From Planctomycetaceae bacterium (lineage in GTDB: Bacteria > Planctomycetota > Planctomycetia > Pirellulales > Pirellulaceae): 41,404 nucleotides of DNA. The stretch's first letter is position 1. Every line of letters starts with the position of its first letter. Position numbers and translations under genes: made by a program. Positions 7,564 to 13,869 of the stretch are shown here, piece after piece. Below the pieces are notes generated by a model. The model was given only the letters and a program-made list of their open reading frames with translations, did no database searches and was not told where the DNA came from. The DNA is taken from contig SXOA01000061.1 in assembly GCA_005778405.1 (NCBI GenBank), positions 1-41,404 of the forward strand, given 5' to 3'.

Positions 7564-8817
7564 GCCGCCACCCGTCTGCTCCCACCACTCCTCAATCTGC
7601 TTCGTCAGCAGCTTCACTTGCTCCCCTTGGCTGGCAGCCAGGTTCTGCCTCTCCCCGAGGTCCGCGGATAGATCGAACAGCTCTGGGGTCTTCCCATCCT
7701 TGGGGAGAATCAGTTTCCAATTCCCCGTGACGCACCAACGATGGAGCAGACCGGGCTCGGCATGGTCGATATCCGCGACGTCGTGTTGGTAGATTTCGCC
7801 GAAAGCCGCTTCTCGCGATTTTGCCTGACCGCTGGCGACGTTCAGCAGGTTCACTCCCTGCATTTCCTGGGGCGTTTCGATACCGCAGGCCGCCAAGATG
7901 GTCGGCGCTAGGTCGACGCTACTGGCAAGGGACGAATCGTCTCGCTTCGGCTTGAGCTGCGCCGGCCAGCGGAGGATGATGGGCGTGCGGATGCCTCCCT
8001 CATACGGCGAACGCTTGCTTCGCGGGTGAAACTTAGCCGCCTGCGCGTCTTGGATCCAGCCATTGTCGGCGAGATAGACGATCAGCGTGTTCTCCGCCAG
8101 CCCCTTCTTCTCCAGGTGATCCAGCAGCTCTCCGCATTGCTCATCCCACCATTCACACATCGCCCAGTACTTCGCCACATGCAGCGAAGCGCTACGATTG
8201 CGATACTTCTCCAGCAACCTCTCCGGCGGATTGTGCGGCTGGTGCGGCAGCATCGGGGCGTACCAGATGAAGAACGGTTTGTCGCCTCGCGATTCGAGGA
8301 AGTCAAAAACCAGTTTGTTCCCCTGCCGGCCGATTTTGAGCCCCTCATCTCCATGCCGGCCGCCGCGAGTGATGTCTCCGTGCGTCATCCCGTCGGTAAA
8401 GCCCCCTTCCTTATGGTTCCCTTCCCACCACTTGCCGCTCTGAAAACAGGCATACCCATGCTCCGCCAGAATCCGCGGCAGCATGGGCACACGGCGAACA
8501 TGTTTCAGCATTTCGGCCCGGTCAGTTCCTTTCGGCGGATCATTCCCCGTGATGAGATGCTGGTGCGGATATTGTCCGCTCAGAATCGACATCAGGCTCG
8601 ACCGGCAGAGGCTCGTCGGCACATACCCCCGCGTGAACAAGACCCCTTCCTTCGCCAACTTGTCGATGTGCGGCGTGCGAACGACTTTGTGCTCCATGAA
8701 CGAATAATCGACGTAGGCCTGGTCATCGCTGAGCAGGATAAGGACGTTGGGGGGCCCTGCGTGGGCGGGAGCGGAGATCATTCCCACCAGGATCGTCAGA
8801 ATCGTTGTTCGGTTCAT
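7549..8817 (-). CDS. Exported sulfatase-family hydrolase with a variant active-site motif
   Basis: A 422-residue alkaline-phosphatase-superfamily enzyme with a signal peptide (NRTTILTILVGMISAPAHAG). LLSDDQ (29-33) supplies the first metal-binding Asp pair, FFIWYAPMLPHQPHNPPE and YLADNGWIQDA hold later metal ligands, and KRSPYEGGIRTPIILRWP is typical of the family. The formylglycine site reads SLCRSSLMSILSG: Cys71 is present, but the canonical C-x-P-S-R is C-R-S-S-L, without the Pro and the conserved Arg. The protein should be periplasmic, acting on a sulfated sugar, but activation is uncertain. The start lies four bases after the stop of the lipoprotein gene, within a pgi-lipoprotein-sulfatase transcript. 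Confidence 0.9.
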   Translation of the reverse strand: MNRTTILTILVGMISAPAHAGPPNVLILLSDDQAYVDYSFMEHKVVRTPHIDKLAKEGVLFTRGYVPTSLCRSSLMSILSGQYPHQHLITGNDPPKGTDRAEMLKHVRRVPMLPRILAEHGYACFQSGKWWEGNHKEGGFTDGMTHGDITRGGRHGDEGLKIGRQGNKLVFDFLESRGDKPFFIWYAPMLPHQPHNPPERLLEKYRNRSASLHVAKYWAMCEWWDEQCGELLDHLEKKGLAENTLIVYLADNGWIQDAQAAKFHPRSKRSPYEGGIRTPIILRWPAQLKPKRDDSSLASSVDLAPTILAACGIETPQEMQGVNLLNVASGQAKSREAAFGEIYQHDVADIDHAEPGLLHRWCVTGNWKLILPKDGKTPELFDLSADLGERQNLAASQGEQVKLLTKQIEEWWEQTGGGSLKP

Positions 8818-8821
8818 AAAC

Positions 8822-9256
8822 TCAAGGTAATCGCGTCATGATTTGAATGGTGCCACTCTCGTCCCTGTACTGGAACTCTCGCTCGTCAATGGCGAGCACC
8901 TTGTCTGTCATTTGCTCGCCTTTCTTGTACCAAGATGGCTGACTCGTTTCGATGGTATAAACCAGCACCCCGCCGGTCACTTGCCACGTCGAGGTAATCG
9001 CCAGCTTGGTGTCGCCGCCAGGCCGGCGCATGGTTCCATTACAGACATACTTGCCATCCGCCGTGAACTCGTTCGTGACGATGGTCGTCACTCCTCCGTC
9101 CGTCCCTTCCTCTTTCCATTTACCCACCAGTTTCTGAGAAACCTCCGCATCGGTGAGCGTGAGCGGCGGCGGGGTGGCCGTTCCGCACCCGCAAAAAAAG
9201 GCGACCAGTGCCACTCCAGCCCATCGAACTCTCAAGCATTTTGTTGTTGCTCGCAT
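8822..9256 (-). CDS. Small lipoprotein, lipocalin-like
   Basis: A 144-residue predicted lipoprotein: RATTKCLRVRWAGVALVAFFCGC ends in a weak lipobox (FCGC), followed by a Pro/Thr linker. The mature part starts LTDAEVSQKLVGKWKEEGTDGG, then EFTADGKYVCNGTM and STWQVTGGVLVYTIE. The KLVGKW start and repeating beta strands suggest a small lipocalin-like barrel, but I do not recognise a named family. ATG 9256 is supported by AGGAG (complement of 9263-9267) six bases upstream; an open frame 16 residues longer lacks that. It lies between pgi (50 bases) and the sulfatase (4 bases), probably co-transcribed. Confidence 0.7.
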   Translation of the reverse strand: MRATTKCLRVRWAGVALVAFFCGCGTATPPPLTLTDAEVSQKLVGKWKEEGTDGGVTTIVTNEFTADGKYVCNGTMRRPGGDTKLAITSTWQVTGGVLVYTIETSQPSWYKKGEQMTDKVLAIDEREFQYRDESGTIQIMTRLP

Positions 9257-9306
9257 AACGTACTCCTGAAGGTGAGTATTGGAGGCTTTTAGCCCGCTCG
9301 CCAAGA

Positions 9307-10710
9307 CTATTCCATCCCCAAAATCCGCTTCATGTTCGCCTTGTATTTCTGCACCCCCGGCTGGCCGTAAGGGTTGATCCCCAGCAGTCGCCCTTCGACG
9401 ACGGTGGCGATCATCAGCATCTGGAAGAATTGGCCGAGCGAGTGCTCATCCGTCGCCGGCAGATGCAGGTCCATCGTGGGGCGGCCATCTTCGGCATAGG
9501 CTTCATTAGTTCCCTGAATCGCGGCCGTCATCAGGTCGGGAAGAGTCTTTGTTTGTAGTTGATTGAGCTTATCCTGATCGAACTTGCTGTGGCCGACGGC
9601 TAGGGCAGGCTCGCTCCATTTATCTACGATGACGTTGGTAAAGACCTTGTCCCGCTTTCCCTCCTGATGCTGCTGGGCGCGGGAGTGGAGATCTCGCGTG
9701 TTGACCGTCGTCAGCGGCGTGGCTCCCATGTGCCGCTTGCCGAGGCTTTCCGCGAGGAGTTGGTCGTACCACAGGCCGGCGGATTCGAGGGCCTTCGACC
9801 AGACGCAGAGGACGCGGATATTGGCACCACGGCGAGTTTCCAAAAGGTGCGTCGCGCCGACGTATTGCAAAACGACGTTCTTCTCTGGCGGCGCGGTGCG
9901 GAAATGCTCGTTCATATCCGCCGCCCCTTGCAGCAGCCTTTCGATGTTGAGCCCCATCAGGGCCGCCGGTACAAGGCCGACTGCCGAGAGAACCGAGAAC
10001 CGGCCGCCAACGCCATCGGGCACGGGAAACGTCTGGGTGCAACCAATTTCCTGGGAGAGCTTCGCCAGCCGGCCTGTTTTTCCAGTGACCGGAATGACAA
10101 GCTGCGCCGCCTTCGCCAGATCGCCGCCGCAAGCCGTCGTCAGCGCGGCCAGGTATTGCCGAAAGGCGACGGCCGTTTCAATCGTTTCGCCGCTCTTGCT
10201 GATGACCACGATTCCCCAGCGGCCTTCCGGTTTGTCGGTTTTGGGACCACTTTGCAGCAGCCGCAACAGACCCTGGCTGGCGTCGTTGTCGATGTTGTTT
10301 CCCTCGAAATAGATGCGCGGATTGTTCTTCCGCTCGTCGCGGGAAAGCTCGTTGAAGTACGGCTTGCAGCACGCATCGAGCAGCGCCTTCGCCCCCATGT
10401 ACGAGCCGCCGATGCCCAGCACCACCACGCGGTCCACTTTCTCCTTCAGCAGACGGGTCGCCTGATCAATCGCACGCAGTTCCGATTGCTCTTTGAGCAA
10501 CCGTTCCGGCATCTCAAAAAAACCGTGATCCAGCGGATCCTTCTCTGGGGGAAGGGTGGTGGACTGGTACAGCCGGGAATCCTCCTGCAGCATTTCGTGG
10601 CGGGCCCGCTCGAGTGCCGGCGTAAGCGCGGCCAGATCGTGCTCTTGCAAGCCATATTGCGGGTTGATTGCGCCGGTTGGATTAAACCGCAGGAGTTGAG
10701 GTGATGCCAC
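9307..10710 (-). CDS. pgi: Glucose-6-phosphate isomerase
   Basis: Interconverts glucose 6-phosphate and fructose 6-phosphate in the cytoplasm. Family marks are VVVLGIGGSYMGAKAL (sugar-phosphate loop), IVVISKSGETIETAVAFRQYL, the signature GGRFSVLSAVGLVPAAL, and FFQMLMIATVVEGRLLGINPYGQPGVQ near the C-terminus. At 467 residues it is a short-type bacterial enzyme. I chose GTG 10710, which gives VASPQLLRFNPTG, with AGGA about ten bases upstream. An open frame 30 residues longer begins inside a palindromic repeat and encodes MIWAGWKPTLRGRR, which is repeat-derived. It diverges from apgM. Confidence 0.93.
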   Translation of the reverse strand: MASPQLLRFNPTGAINPQYGLQEHDLAALTPALERARHEMLQEDSRLYQSTTLPPEKDPLDHGFFEMPERLLKEQSELRAIDQATRLLKEKVDRVVVLGIGGSYMGAKALLDACCKPYFNELSRDERKNNPRIYFEGNNIDNDASQGLLRLLQSGPKTDKPEGRWGIVVISKSGETIETAVAFRQYLAALTTACGGDLAKAAQLVIPVTGKTGRLAKLSQEIGCTQTFPVPDGVGGRFSVLSAVGLVPAALMGLNIERLLQGAADMNEHFRTAPPEKNVVLQYVGATHLLETRRGANIRVLCVWSKALESAGLWYDQLLAESLGKRHMGATPLTTVNTRDLHSRAQQHQEGKRDKVFTNVIVDKWSEPALAVGHSKFDQDKLNQLQTKTLPDLMTAAIQGTNEAYAEDGRPTMDLHLPATDEHSLGQFFQMLMIATVVEGRLLGINPYGQPGVQKYKANMKRILGME

Positions 10711-10771
10711 GGGAATGCGTCCTGAGAAGGAATTGGCCGAAAGCGCCAAAGATACCAGCCGCCGTCCCCGT

Positions 10772-10794
10772 AGGGTAGGCTTCCAGCCTGCCCA
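10772..10794. repeat. Single arm of the GTAGGCTTCCAGCCTGCCC repeat
   Basis: AGGGTAGGCTTCCAGCCTGC and the next three bases match one arm of the perfect inverted repeat at 27663-27721, and also the copy inside the XRE gene at 27511-27534. It lies upstream of the pgi start in the divergent gap. Confidence 0.85.
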
Positions 10795-10826
10795 AATCAT
10801 CCATCACCACTATAATGCCTTTCCAA

Positions 10827-10881
10827 AGCTTAGCCGCCGCGTCCACGCGGGGAAGCGCCGCGTGGACGCGGCGGCTAAGCT
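10827..10881. repeat. Perfect 24-bp inverted repeat, GCTTAGCCGCCGCGTCC family
   Basis: The arms 10827-10850 and 10858-10881 are exact reverse complements with a 7-base loop (GGAAGCG), between divergent pgi and apgM. A diverged copy lies at 34583-34637. Such a hairpin would be very stable in RNA or as a DNA cruciform. No T-run follows. Confidence 0.9.
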
Positions 10882-10922
10882 CATGAATATTACAAAACAA
10901 CAATGATTCGCTCGGCCAAACT

Positions 10923-12143
10923 ATGGATATCCACACCCTCACCCGCGAACTCCACGTCAAGAACGACCCGACCAAGGAAAACTCCAAAATTGTCATGCTC
11001 GTCGCCGACGGCCTCGGCGGGTTGCCGCTGACGCCGGAGGGAAAGACAGAGCTGGAAACGGCGAATCGGCCGAATCTGAACGCCCTGGCCGCTATCGGTG
11101 TGCAAGGAGGCAGCATTCCGGTCGCCCCCGGAATCAGCCCCGGCAGCGGGCCGGGACACTTGGGGCTGTTTGGCTATGACCCGGTGAAGTACCTAATCGG
11201 CCGCGGAGCACTGGAAGCAACCGGCATCGGCTTTTCCATGCAGCCAGGGGATGTGGCGGTGAGGGGAAATCTTTGCACACTCGACGGGGCTGGCAAGATT
11301 ACTGACCGACGGGCGGGACGGATTTCCAGCGAAGAAGCTGCACCGCTCGTCATCCGAATGCGAGATGTGAAGATTCCCGGCGTGGAGATCTTCGTCGAGC
11401 CGGTCAAGGACTATCGCTTCGTCGTCGTCTTCCGCGCTCCCGGCCTGGCGGGGAACATCAAGGACACCGATCCGCAAATCACCGGCGTCCCGCCCCTCGC
11501 TGCCCATGCGGTCGATGCCGCCAGCCAGAGAGCCGCCGACTTGGCCAATGAGTTCGTGAGGCAAGCAACCAAACTCCTCGCCGGCGAGAAGAAGGCGAGC
11601 GGACTGACACTCCGCGGCTTCTCCGGCCGGCCGGAACTGCCGAGCTATCAGGAAGTCTATGGCCTCAAGGCGGCGGCGATTGCCGTGTACCCCATGTATA
11701 AGGGTCTGGCACAGCTTGTCGGCATGGACATTGTCGGCAAAGCCCAAACATTGGACGAGCAGATGGACGTGCTGGAGCAGAACTGGGCCAAGTACGACTT
11801 CTTCTTTATCCACTTCAAATACACTGACAGCACCGGCGAGGACGGCAACTTCCCCGCCAAGGTCAAACGGATCGAAGAACTGGATGCCATCATCCCGCGC
11901 ATCACGGCCCTGAAACCTGACGTCCTCATCGTCACCGGCGACCACAGCACGCCGAGCTATCTCAAGAGTCATAGCTGGCACCCGGTCCCCACGCTGTTCG
12001 TCTCCAACTGCTGCCGGCCGGATGGCCACAAGACGTTTGGCGAAGACACGACTGTTTGCGGGGGCCTGGGGCAGTTCAAGGCGAAATACCTGATGTCGCT
12101 GGCCCTCGCCAACGCTGGGCGGATGGCCAAGTACGGAGCGTGA
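10923..12143 (+). CDS. apgM: 2,3-bisphosphoglycerate-independent phosphoglycerate mutase, archaeal type
   Basis: Converts 3-phosphoglycerate to 2-phosphoglycerate using two metal ions. The 406-residue protein belongs to the alkaline-phosphatase superfamily aPGAM group. VMLVADGLGGLP holds the first metal Asp, PGISPGSGPGHLGLFGYDP the nucleophilic-Ser region, and GRGALEATGIGF follows. FFFIHFKYTDSTGEDGNFPAKV and VLIVTGDHSTPSYLKSHSWHPVP provide the remaining ligands. It is somewhat shorter than the unrelated 510-residue GpmI enzymes. The start is ATG 10923. With pgi divergent from it, the locus carries two glycolytic steps; both promoters must lie in the 212-base gap that holds the palindromes. 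Confidence 0.93.
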   Translation: MDIHTLTRELHVKNDPTKENSKIVMLVADGLGGLPLTPEGKTELETANRPNLNALAAIGVQGGSIPVAPGISPGSGPGHLGLFGYDPVKYLIGRGALEATGIGFSMQPGDVAVRGNLCTLDGAGKITDRRAGRISSEEAAPLVIRMRDVKIPGVEIFVEPVKDYRFVVVFRAPGLAGNIKDTDPQITGVPPLAAHAVDAASQRAADLANEFVRQATKLLAGEKKASGLTLRGFSGRPELPSYQEVYGLKAAAIAVYPMYKGLAQLVGMDIVGKAQTLDEQMDVLEQNWAKYDFFFIHFKYTDSTGEDGNFPAKVKRIEELDAIIPRITALKPDVLIVTGDHSTPSYLKSHSWHPVPTLFVSNCCRPDGHKTFGEDTTVCGGLGQFKAKYLMSLALANAGRMAKYGA

Positions 12144-12162
12144 TGACACCTGCCTGAACGAT

Positions 12163-12188
12163 ACAAGCCTAAAGCGCAAGCGAAGGAA
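12163..12188 (+). repeat. Single arm of the AAGCCTGAAGCG repeat upstream of queC
   Basis: ACAAGCCTAAAGCGCAAGCG and the next six bases (CAAGGAA-type end) match an arm of the repeat at 4298-4377 with two changes. It ends ten bases before the queC start codon, and its terminal AAGGAA lies where a ribosome-binding site would be, so the repeat may have been recruited for translation initiation. Confidence 0.75.
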
Positions 12189-12197
12189 ACTTCCGCT

Positions 12198-12923
12198 ATG
12201 GATGAGAGTATTTGTAGCGAGCGCCCCCAAGCCGTCGTCCTCCTCAGCGGCGGGCTCGATTCCACCACCACGCTTGCGATCGCGCAGTCCGAAGGTTTTG
12301 ACCCGTACGCCATGACCTTCCGCTATGGCCAGCGGCATAGCGTCGAGCTCGACGCGGCCAGGCGAATCGCGGAAAAGATGCAGGTCGCCAAACACATCGT
12401 CGTTGACATCGACCTCGCCATGTTCGGCGGCTCGGCTCTCACGTCGGCGGGGCTGGCGGTGCCGAAGGACCGAAGCCTGGCGGAGATGGACGCTTCGATA
12501 CCAATCACCTACGTGCCGGCCCGCAACACTATTTTTCTTTCCTTCGCCCTGGCCTGGGCCGAAGTCCTCGGGGCGGCGGACATCTTTCTCGGCGTCAACG
12601 CCGTCGACTACAGCGGCTATCCCGACTGCCGCCCCGAATACATCGCCGCCTACGAGCAAATGGCCAATCTCGCCACCAAAGCCGGCGTCGAAGGTACCCA
12701 GCGGCTGAAAATCCACACTCCGCTCATCACGCTCACCAAAGCCCAGATCATCCGCCGCGGCCTCGATCTCGACGTCGACTACAGCCTCACCACCACCTGC
12801 TACGACCCCGACCCCGCCACCAGCCGCCCCTGCGGCCGCTGCGACGCCTGCCAGCTCCGGATCAAGGGATTTCAGGAGAATGGGATGGAAGACCCGGCGC
12901 TCTCGAGGGCGATCCGAGGTTAA
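12198..12923 (+). CDS. queC: 7-cyano-7-deazaguanine synthase
   Basis: Converts 7-carboxy-7-deazaguanine to preQ0 with ATP and ammonia, for queuosine in tRNA or deazaguanine DNA modification. The 241-residue protein carries the PP-loop [14 protein letters not shown] (about residues 13-26), [47 protein letters not shown] and the zinc-binding cysteines of [19 protein letters not shown] (C-x8-C-x2-C-x2-C). All key residues are present. The start ATG 12198 lies just after a repeat arm whose AAGGAA could serve as ribosome-binding site. No other queuosine genes are in this window. The last four bases overlap the end of the convergent membrane gene. Confidence 0.95.
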   Translation: MDESICSERPQAVVLLSGGLDSTTTLAIAQSEGFDPYAMTFRYGQRHSVELDAARRIAEKMQVAKHIVVDIDLAMFGGSALTSAGLAVPKDRSLAEMDASIPITYVPARNTIFLSFALAWAEVLGAADIFLGVNAVDYSGYPDCRPEYIAAYEQMANLATKAGVEGTQRLKIHTPLITLTKAQIIRRGLDLDVDYSLTTTCYDPDPATSRPCGRCDACQLRIKGFQENGMEDPALSRAIRG

Positions 12924-13240
12924 CTCGCAGACATTTGCCGGTAGAACAGGTAGAAAATCCAAATCGTCGCAGGCGGAATCGCCAATACGACGGAAACAAT
13001 GCTCCAGCGGCGGCTCTTTCCTGCAAATCCACCTGAGAATGCTCCGAATATGGCGCATCCAGCGACCAAGATTATCCATCGCCCCGCAAGCATCCCGAAA
13101 AACAAATCGAGGGGTGGCGGTGTCTGCCAAGGTGGAAAAAGACGAGCTAACGCCAGCAGCAGCGCAATCCAAAAAATCTGCCGCAGTAAGAATGCAAGCG
13201 AAAACTGTCGCGAGTCCAATTTGGATTGTTGGTCAGTCAT
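12920..13240 (-). CDS. Small membrane protein, unknown
   Basis: A 106-residue protein with three or so hydrophobic segments: [42 protein letters not shown] and [22 protein letters not shown]. The N-terminus [20 protein letters not shown] resembles a common planctomycete pattern in which RQFSL precedes the first membrane helix; that is recollection, not a search result. It converges on queC with a 4-base overlap. No family or function recognised. The helices are clear enough that I think it is a real gene. Confidence 0.6.
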   Translation of the reverse strand: MTDQQSKLDSRQFSLAFLLRQIFWIALLLALARLFPPWQTPPPLDLFFGMLAGRWIILVAGCAIFGAFSGGFAGKSRRWSIVSVVLAIPPATIWIFYLFYRQMSAS

Positions 13241-13371
13241 TCTTCTAATTGCGCTCTATCGCGTTCATGCCACGATCTTTCGCGTCGCCGGATTGTAAGG
13301 CGCGACAATGCCAGTCGCAAACAAATCATCCGCTGGCGGCTCATGGCAGGGTTGAAAATATCGCCCTGGGC

Positions 13372-13398
13372 TTGACGCATAAGTATCAATTGTATACT
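13372..13398 (+). promoter_or_regulatory. Possible sigma-70 type promoter
   Basis: TTGACG (13372-13377) and TATACT (13393-13398) are separated by 15 bases, two short of ideal, in a locally AT-rich stretch (AAGTATCAATTGTATACTAT) that stands out from the GC-rich background. It points towards the TGAATCA motifs and the PVC dehydrogenase, and would give a leader of about 370 bases. Confidence 0.3.
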
Positions 13399-13518
13399 AT
13401 ATTGAGATAGCGAACCGGCAGCCTGCTCTGCGCGCTGGGCGGGCATTTGGCGCTTCGAGTTAGTGACGCGCGGTGTGATAGGGCTGCAAAAAATACCTTA
13501 TCAGCTCCACAGTTACTC

Positions 13519-13649
13519 ATGAATCAAAATTGACAAAATGAATCACACTTACGTCCACATGAATCACCGGAAAACTGTACTGAGAAGGAACTTGCGATGA
13601 TTCACATCGCCGTAAGTCCGCGAAAATAGGATGGCTGGATCATGAATCA
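13519..13649. promoter_or_regulatory. Cluster of five TGAATCA motifs (probable operator)
   Basis: ATGAATCA occurs at 13519, 13538, 13559 and 13642, and its inverted core TGATTCA at 13598. The first three are spaced 19 and 21 bases apart, about two helical turns, so they present the same DNA face. Five copies of an 8-base word (one reversed) in 131 bases of GC-rich DNA are not expected by chance. The binding protein is unknown; the nearest downstream gene is the PVC dehydrogenase. Confidence 0.5.
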
Positions 13650-13771
13650 AAACCCCTGCCCTGGGGGCAACCCGACACTTATCAACTGGCAATTGGCGGG
13701 TAGCGAAAACGCTGGTGGCAATTGGCCGGCAACTCGGTCAAAATGACCGCCAGTAACTGGGAGGAATTGGG

Positions 13772-13869
13772 AATGGCCACGAAGAAACACAAAGAGCCAC
13801 AAAGAGAGGAAGCCGGCGGAATTGGCCTTCGTTTACTCTTTGCGCCTTTTCGTGTTCTTCGCGGCCATT
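13772..13869. repeat. Inverted repeat that contains the start codon of the PVC dehydrogenase
   Basis: Arm one (13772-13806, AATGGCCACGAAGAAACACA and on) and arm two (13836-13869, ending CGTGTTCTTCGCGGCCATT) are imperfect reverse complements around a 29-base loop. Related CACGAAGAACACGAAG repeats are common in genomes of this group as far as I recall. The ATG at 13773 is inside arm one, and both arms are translated. Confidence 0.8.

Larger units (their letters stand above)
13241..13772. other. Gene-poor stretch between a membrane gene and the PVC dehydrogenase
   Basis: About 530 bases with no convincing coding frame. It holds an AT-rich patch with a possible plus-strand promoter (13372-13398), a run of five TGAATCA-type motifs (13519-13649) and two GGCAATTGG copies (13689-13697 and 13717-13725). 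The plus-strand frame continuous with the dehydrogenase reaches 13722, but the Shine-Dalgarno sequence supports ATG 13773. A non-coding RNA or long leader is possible but unproven. Confidence 0.5.

Noticed and set aside
10827..10881. Rho-independent terminator
   Set aside because: A very stable hairpin, but it lies upstream of both divergent genes and is followed by no T-run; related copies are elsewhere.
11193..13172. Long open frame of 659 codons on the minus strand
   Set aside because: It lies opposite apgM and queC, both of which show complete catalytic motifs. The product is rich in Asp, Glu, Val and Gly as expected from the antisense of GC-rich codons, and shows no domain.
13519..13649. 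CRISPR or replication iterons
   Set aside because: The repeats are only 8 bases, one is inverted, and no replication gene or DnaA box is nearby; an operator is simpler.
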